Shown: in pieces, positions 28,695 to 32,266 of the stretch
Layout: the number at the start of each line of letters is the position of its first letter
How positions within the stretch are numbered: the stretch's first letter is position 1
NCBI GenBank assembly: GCA_934777245.1
Contig: CAKVND010000023.1
Location: 1-32,266, forward strand
DNA: 32,266 nt
Reading direction: 5' to 3'
Source of the DNA: an uncultured Candidatus Melainabacteria bacterium
GTDB lineage: Bacteria; Cyanobacteriota; Vampirovibrionia; Gastranaerophilales; Gastranaerophilaceae
Notes under the pieces: model-generated
Seen by the model: the letters and a program-made list of their open reading frames with translations, nothing else
Told to the model about the DNA's origin: nothing
The model's database searches: none
Position numbers and translations under genes: made by a program

Positions 28695-28966
28695 AAGGGA
28701 ATAGGGGAATAAGGTAATGAGGGAATAAGTGGTATTAAATTTTTACTTATTCTTTGCGTTATATTTTTGAAATATTATTATGGATTGCTTCGTCGCTTAA
28801 AATTGTTGTTGCTCCTCGCAATGACTTGGCGCTTGATTTTTAAATTGTCTGTCATTGCGAGCCTTGTAAGAGGCGTGGCAATCCATTTAAACCTTTATTC
28901 CGTACATACTTTTAAAATATTTCTATAACTTCTTATTCCCTCATTCCCTTATTCCCCTATTCCCTT
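28695..28966. mobile_element. MITE-like element with 35-bp terminal inverted repeats
   Basis: The left arm (28695-28729, starting AAGGGAATAGGGGAATAAGG) and the right arm (28932-28966) are complementary at 34 of 35 positions by eye. The 272-bp element fills the gap between two glutamate synthase genes, ending three bases before the FMN-subunit stop codon. It carries no ORF. A second palindromic repeat is nested inside at 28780-28886. Target-site duplication is not obvious. Confidence 0.75.
28780..28886. repeat. 107-bp palindromic repeat nested in the element (ATGGATTGC family)
   Basis: The outer arms are ATGGATTGC and GCAATCCAT. Inner arms CTCGCAATGAC (28815-28825) and GTCATTGCGAG (28851-28861) are perfectly complementary. 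The same ends, in opposite orientation, occur at 31833-31942. Similar GATTGCTTCGTCGC...TCGCAATGAC repeats are dispersed in many bacterial genomes. Confidence 0.8.
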
Positions 28967-28969
28967 TTC

Positions 28970-30595
28970 TTAACAACTATACTGAATATCCAGTCTTCGT
29001 GAAATGTGCTTATCTACCGTAATCAACGCATCTGAACGTCCTACCGGTAAAGTTGAACAGCCAACAGGTGCCATAAGTTTCTTGAGTTCAATATCTGTCG
29101 CTAGGATGTAATTAACAAGGTTTTGCGCAACCTTATCGACATCCAACCTTTTAACCAAACATTCTTGCTGTGCAGCAATTCCCGCAGGACAAAGTCCTGT
29201 ATTACAAGCGTTGCATTTACCAGTGTCATTTCCAACACATCCTGCAATTTCCATAAGCATTCTGCCTGTAAATACACCGTTTGCGCCAAGACAAATAAGT
29301 TTGAACGCGTCAGCCGCGAAACTTCCTGTTTGTCCTAATCCACCACCTGCAAACAATGGAATTTCGCCTTGTCTGCCTTGATGAACAGCTGCTAAATAAC
29401 AATCTCTCAATTTTGATGTTATCGGATGTCCGGTATGGTTCAGAGAAATTTCGTGTGCTGCACCCGTTCCGGCTGCTAAACCGTCAAGGAAAAATCCGCC
29501 AACGATGTTATAAGGGTCGCGAAGCAAGTTGTTGTAAACAGAAACACTCGTAACAGACGCCGCAACCTTAATCGCAACAGGAACTTTGAAATTAAACGCC
29601 GCATTCATAGACAAAAACATCTTTTGAACGCTTTCTTCTATCGAATACAAGCCTTGATGCGTTGGTGGAGAAAGTAAATCTGCTTTTGGTACACCTCTAA
29701 TTTCTTGAACGTATTTTGCAACTTTGCTTGCAAGTAAAAGCCCGCCGTCTCCTGGTTTAGCGCCTTGACCGATTTTGATTAAAATGCCGGCAGGATCTTC
29801 TGTCATCTCAGGCAAAGACTTGATAATTCTGTTCCAACCGAAATGACCTGACGCGATTTGCAAAATCATATATTTTACATATCGTGATTTTAAAAGCTTA
29901 GTCGGAATTCCGCCTTCTCCGGTGCACATACGAATTGGAATTCCCATAACTTCGTTTAAGTAAGCAGTTGCAATCGCCATCGCTTCCCACATACGCCAAG
30001 AAACTGCACCGATAGACATATCACCGAAAATTATCGGATAAATCCATCTGTTAGGCGGAAGTGAAGTTGTTTCAATAATTTTTCCGTCTTTAACGTCAAA
30101 ATTCAATTTGTCGGCTTTTAAAACTCGTCCAAACGGAGTCTTTAGTTCAAAAGTGTGTCTTTGTGCGTCCAAAGACGGGTCTGTCATTTGAGAAATTCTA
30201 CCGATTTTAATTTTGTCCAGAGTTCGACCTTCGGTATTTAAGTTAGAACGTCCGCCTTTCTTAAACGAATCAGCTTTTTGAGCTCTATAGGCTACAGAAT
30301 ACTTGTCGTCTTTGTTGCGAACAGCTTTTATTGCGCCATTTGGGCAAACATTAGCACACATTCCGCAACCATGACAATAGTTATCCAAAGAAACTCTTTG
30401 CTTGATTACTAAAACTTTTTCGGCTTTTGATTTTGATAAAATCGAATTTGTTTTTCTTGTTTCAACCGCCGGAACAATCGCGTTGAAAGAGCATGCGGCC
30501 GTACATTTCCCACAACCTATGCATTTTTCTTCGTCATACTCGATTATCCAAGGTAAGTCGCTTTTATGAAGTTCATTAATTTTTACTGTTGCCAT
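28970..30595 (-). CDS. Glutamate synthase, FMN-binding catalytic subunit with N-terminal ferredoxin domain (split, archaeal type)
   Basis: This 541-residue subunit carries out the reductive transfer step, in which 2-oxoglutarate plus ammonia gives glutamate on FMN. Two 4Fe-4S motifs open it: CIGCGKCTAAC and CHGCGMCANVCP. The TIM-barrel synthase domain contains GIPIRMCTGEGGIPTKLL, PAGILIKIGQGAKPGDGGLL, SPPTHQGLYSIE, VAIKVAASVTSV and IPLFAGGGLGQTGSFAADAFKLICLGANGVFTGR. CVGNDTGKCNACNTGLCP supplies the three cysteines of the 3Fe-4S cluster. Length and domain order fit the archaeal-type enzyme, distinct from the large fused bacterial GltB. Its ATG overlaps the amidotransferase gene by 13 bases, so translation is coupled. 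The electron donor is probably ferredoxin or a separate GltD-like subunit not in the window. Confidence 0.92.
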   Translation of the reverse strand: MATVKINELHKSDLPWIIEYDEEKCIGCGKCTAACSFNAIVPAVETRKTNSILSKSKAEKVLVIKQRVSLDNYCHGCGMCANVCPNGAIKAVRNKDDKYSVAYRAQKADSFKKGGRSNLNTEGRTLDKIKIGRISQMTDPSLDAQRHTFELKTPFGRVLKADKLNFDVKDGKIIETTSLPPNRWIYPIIFGDMSIGAVSWRMWEAMAIATAYLNEVMGIPIRMCTGEGGIPTKLLKSRYVKYMILQIASGHFGWNRIIKSLPEMTEDPAGILIKIGQGAKPGDGGLLLASKVAKYVQEIRGVPKADLLSPPTHQGLYSIEESVQKMFLSMNAAFNFKVPVAIKVAASVTSVSVYNNLLRDPYNIVGGFFLDGLAAGTGAAHEISLNHTGHPITSKLRDCYLAAVHQGRQGEIPLFAGGGLGQTGSFAADAFKLICLGANGVFTGRMLMEIAGCVGNDTGKCNACNTGLCPAGIAAQQECLVKRLDVDKVAQNLVNYILATDIELKKLMAPVGCSTLPVGRSDALITVDKHISRRLDIQYSC

Positions 30596-31689
30596 CTTTC
30601 TACCGTCAAATCATCCCTAACTATTACTGTTTCATGCTCATTTGGATAAATATCCTGCGTTAAATCTCTATTCGGCATCAAATCGTTTATTCCGACAACT
30701 TCTGATGTCATAATTACTGTATCATTATCGCGTCCGATTACAACCGGACGAAGCTTTTTGGAATCACAAACACAAAGGAGTTCCTTAGTTGGAGTTACTG
30801 CAAGAAGTGTATTTGGGCCGTTGATTTCCAAATGAGATAATGATGCTTTTATCCTCAACAAAATTTCTTTATCTTCACGCTTAATAATTTCATCATACTC
30901 TAAAGGCGTTATCGTGTGTTTAAAATATTGAAGTGGCCAACCGAGAATTTTATTGATGTAATGTAAAGAGTACAAAAGACATTGTGAATCTGATTCAAAG
31001 CCCATATAACCTTTGTAAAGCTTTTGTTGATAATACTTGTTTTTTTCGTAGAAAGTATTTTCGCCATTTACTAAGCCTGTATAACCTTCCAAGAAAAACG
31101 GATGGGCAGCGTAGCGCACAATATCGTAGTTAGTATTTTGTCTGCATTGCGCTGTAATTATGCTGGAAGTTAAGTCTTTATTGCCTTCCCACAAATCAAA
31201 ATATGTTCCTATGTCGCGAGGGCTGCCAATTTCTTTAAGAGTTAATGTATCAGGCCAAAAAGAATAGATATAGCCTGAATTGTCTTGCTCAAGCGCTTTC
31301 CGGAGTTTTATTGCAGTATCAATAAGTAACTCCTCTTTTTCTTCTTTTGTAGCATGTTTATAACTCTTAGGATATTGAACAACTTCAAATATATAATTTG
31401 GCATTGCTTCAATTTTCAAGCCCTTTTTATTGTTAATGTTCGGTGACCATTGCATAACTCGAGAGAAACCGATTTCACGCAAAATGTCTTCTGCAAGTCT
31501 TGTACCTTCAACAGTTGCAGCCATTGAAAGGAGCGGTAAGTCTTTGTAATTTTCAAACAGTCCGCCCATATCTTGCATAATAAAAGCAAAACCCGAGTCA
31601 TCATGACCTTCTTGTTGACTTCGCATAAGCTTTAGAGCCAAAGACGGATGTAATTTCTTTTTCGATTTTATAGCGCCAATTCTACACAT
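30583..31689 (-). CDS. Glutamate synthase amidotransferase subunit (class II GATase)
   Basis: This 368-residue glutaminase half of the split enzyme releases ammonia from glutamine. The nucleophile is Cys2 (MCRIGAIKSKKK), exposed when the initiator Met is removed, as in all Ntn-type class II amidotransferases. QEGHDDSGFAF corresponds to the RGHDSAG motif, and later come AAHPFFLEGYTGLVNGENTFYEKNKYY and FESDSQCLLY. It is the first gene of the glutamate synthase operon, with a strong promoter 34-62 bases upstream and GGGGA before the start. The closest functional relatives I can name are archaeal GltB1 and GlxB/MgsA; the flanking FMN and GXGXG genes favour glutamate synthase. Confidence 0.88.
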   Translation of the reverse strand: MCRIGAIKSKKKLHPSLALKLMRSQQEGHDDSGFAFIMQDMGGLFENYKDLPLLSMAATVEGTRLAEDILREIGFSRVMQWSPNINNKKGLKIEAMPNYIFEVVQYPKSYKHATKEEKEELLIDTAIKLRKALEQDNSGYIYSFWPDTLTLKEIGSPRDIGTYFDLWEGNKDLTSSIITAQCRQNTNYDIVRYAAHPFFLEGYTGLVNGENTFYEKNKYYQQKLYKGYMGFESDSQCLLYSLHYINKILGWPLQYFKHTITPLEYDEIIKREDKEILLRIKASLSHLEINGPNTLLAVTPTKELLCVCDSKKLRPVVIGRDNDTVIMTSEVVGINDLMPNRDLTQDIYPNEHETVIVRDDLTVERWQQ

Positions 31690-31722
31690 TTATTTTTTAA
31701 TCCCCAATGATATATAGCTACA

Positions 31723-31751
31723 ATTTTACAGTTATTTTATGTTAGCGTCAA
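31723..31751 (-). promoter_or_regulatory. Promoter of the glutamate synthase operon
   Basis: On the minus strand TTGACG (31751-31746) and TAAAAT (31728-31723) are exactly 17 bases apart, giving a leader of about 27 bases to the ATG at 31689. Confidence 0.7.
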
Positions 31752-31832
31752 GAGAAAAGTTAAGTATGAATTGTTTTAAAATAAAAAGTTTTTTGAAAAG
31801 TAATTTTTTCTTTTGTTGTGAATTATTAAATA

Positions 31833-31942
31833 ATGGATTGCCACGAAAATCTGGCGATTCTCTCGCAATGACAGCACGTTGGAAAGCCCGATACCAAGTC
31901 ATTGCGAGGAGTGATTATCATTTTGGCGACGAAGCAATCCAT
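31833..31942. repeat. 110-bp ATGGATTGC-family palindromic repeat, inverted copy
   Basis: Arms are ATGGATTGC and GCAATCCAT. The inner pair CTCGCAATGAC and GTCATTGCGAG is conserved, and the GCGACGAAGCAATCCAT end mirrors the start of the copy at 28780. The two copies thus lie in opposite orientation on either side of the amidotransferase and FMN-subunit genes. Confidence 0.8.
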
Positions 31943-31956
31943 TAGTTAATTTTTTA

Positions 31957-32266
31957 TCGTCCGCTCATATATCTACGTGCGTAGCATCGCATGAGACGTT
32001 TAGCGGGTAGTATCACTTTAAGGGTGACTTGGAGTTAGAAAGTAATCTGGTAGTCCGACTGTTGTCGTCCACCCATATTCCTACGTGCGTAGCACCGCAA
32101 GAGACGTTTAGCGGGTAGTATTACTTTAAGGATGACTTGGAGTTAGAAAGTAATCTGGTAGTCCGACTGTTGTCATCCGCCCAAATTTTTACGTGCGTAG
32201 CACCGCAAGAGACGTTTAGCGGGTAGTATTACTTTAAGGATGACTTGGAGTTAGAAAGTAATCTGG
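31957..32266. repeat. 108-bp tandem repeat array (about 2.9 units, continues past the window)
   Basis: The ACGTGCGTAG core recurs at 31975, 32083 and 32191, an exact 108-base period, with high identity between units. Each unit holds TTTAGCGGGTAGTAT and a 49-bp hairpin module (unit 2: GGATGAC at 32130-32136 with GTCATCC at 32172-32178). Its core is the reverse complement of the CTACGCACGTAG core at 25.9 kb. No ORF or spacers. Confidence 0.9.

Noticed and set aside
31957..32266. Array considered as integron attC sites
   Set aside because: No RYYYAAC/GTTRRRY box pairs, no gene cassettes between units and no integrase in the window.
3029..32266. Prophage, defence island or transposase-bearing element
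   Set aside because: No integrase, transposase, phage structural, nuclease or toxin-antitoxin gene could be recognised. The repeats are non-coding.

Overview
The window is AT-rich and reads as chromosomal DNA of a non-photosynthetic relative of Cyanobacteria (Melainabacteria/Vampirovibrionia; a gut Gastranaerophilales-type genome is my best guess). Three things suggest this. The ATP synthase cluster has the cyanobacterial order a-c-b'-b-delta-alpha-gamma, with paired b and b' stalk subunits and no beta or epsilon gene next to it. A Ycf46-type AAA+ ATPase sits beside genes resembling Ycf35 (DUF1257) and DUF2997. There are no photosynthesis genes, and the gamma subunit lacks the photosynthetic insertion. 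The taxonomic call is inference from gene content, not a phylogeny.

Layout: 1-73 tRNA-Ala (minus strand). 339-1856 AGCS-type sodium:amino-acid symporter. 2150-3028 a group 2/3 sigma-70 factor behind a hairpin-rich leader with a nine-C tract. 3029-3839 a non-coding block of palindromic repeats. 3840-9745 the ATP synthase cluster, whose larger gaps hold palindromic repeats and one small gene for a zinc-binding membrane protein. 10007-11959 a secreted SLH-domain cell-envelope protein. 12161-13322 a small protein and a sigma-28 (FliA/WhiG) factor. 13379-13491 a candidate small RNA. 13697-20079 mainly envelope genes: a SIMPL lipoprotein, a TPR-like exported protein, the glycosidase NagZ, an RluA-type pseudouridine synthase, signal peptidase II, an NTF2-like exported protein, and several small proteins of unknown function. 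20278-22863 mutS. 22917-27628 a run of six same-strand genes (HhH membrane protein, radical-SAM activase-like protein, Ycf46 AAA+ ATPase, DUF1257-like, DUF2997-like, YkgJ-type Cys-cluster protein) interrupted by a tandem-repeat array. 27625-31689 (minus) a three-gene, archaeal-type split glutamate synthase. 31690-32266 more repeats running off the window end.

The most intriguing coding region is the HhH/radical-SAM/Ycf46/DUF1257/DUF2997/YkgJ block, which looks like a conserved redox or Fe-S-linked AAA+ machine of unknown function. The most intriguing non-coding signal is a family of 48-49 bp hairpin modules with 7-bp terminal arms. It occurs at three distant loci, twice inside 107-108 bp tandem arrays that share a CTACGCACGTAG core. 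No transposase, integrase, CRISPR array or prophage gene is visible.
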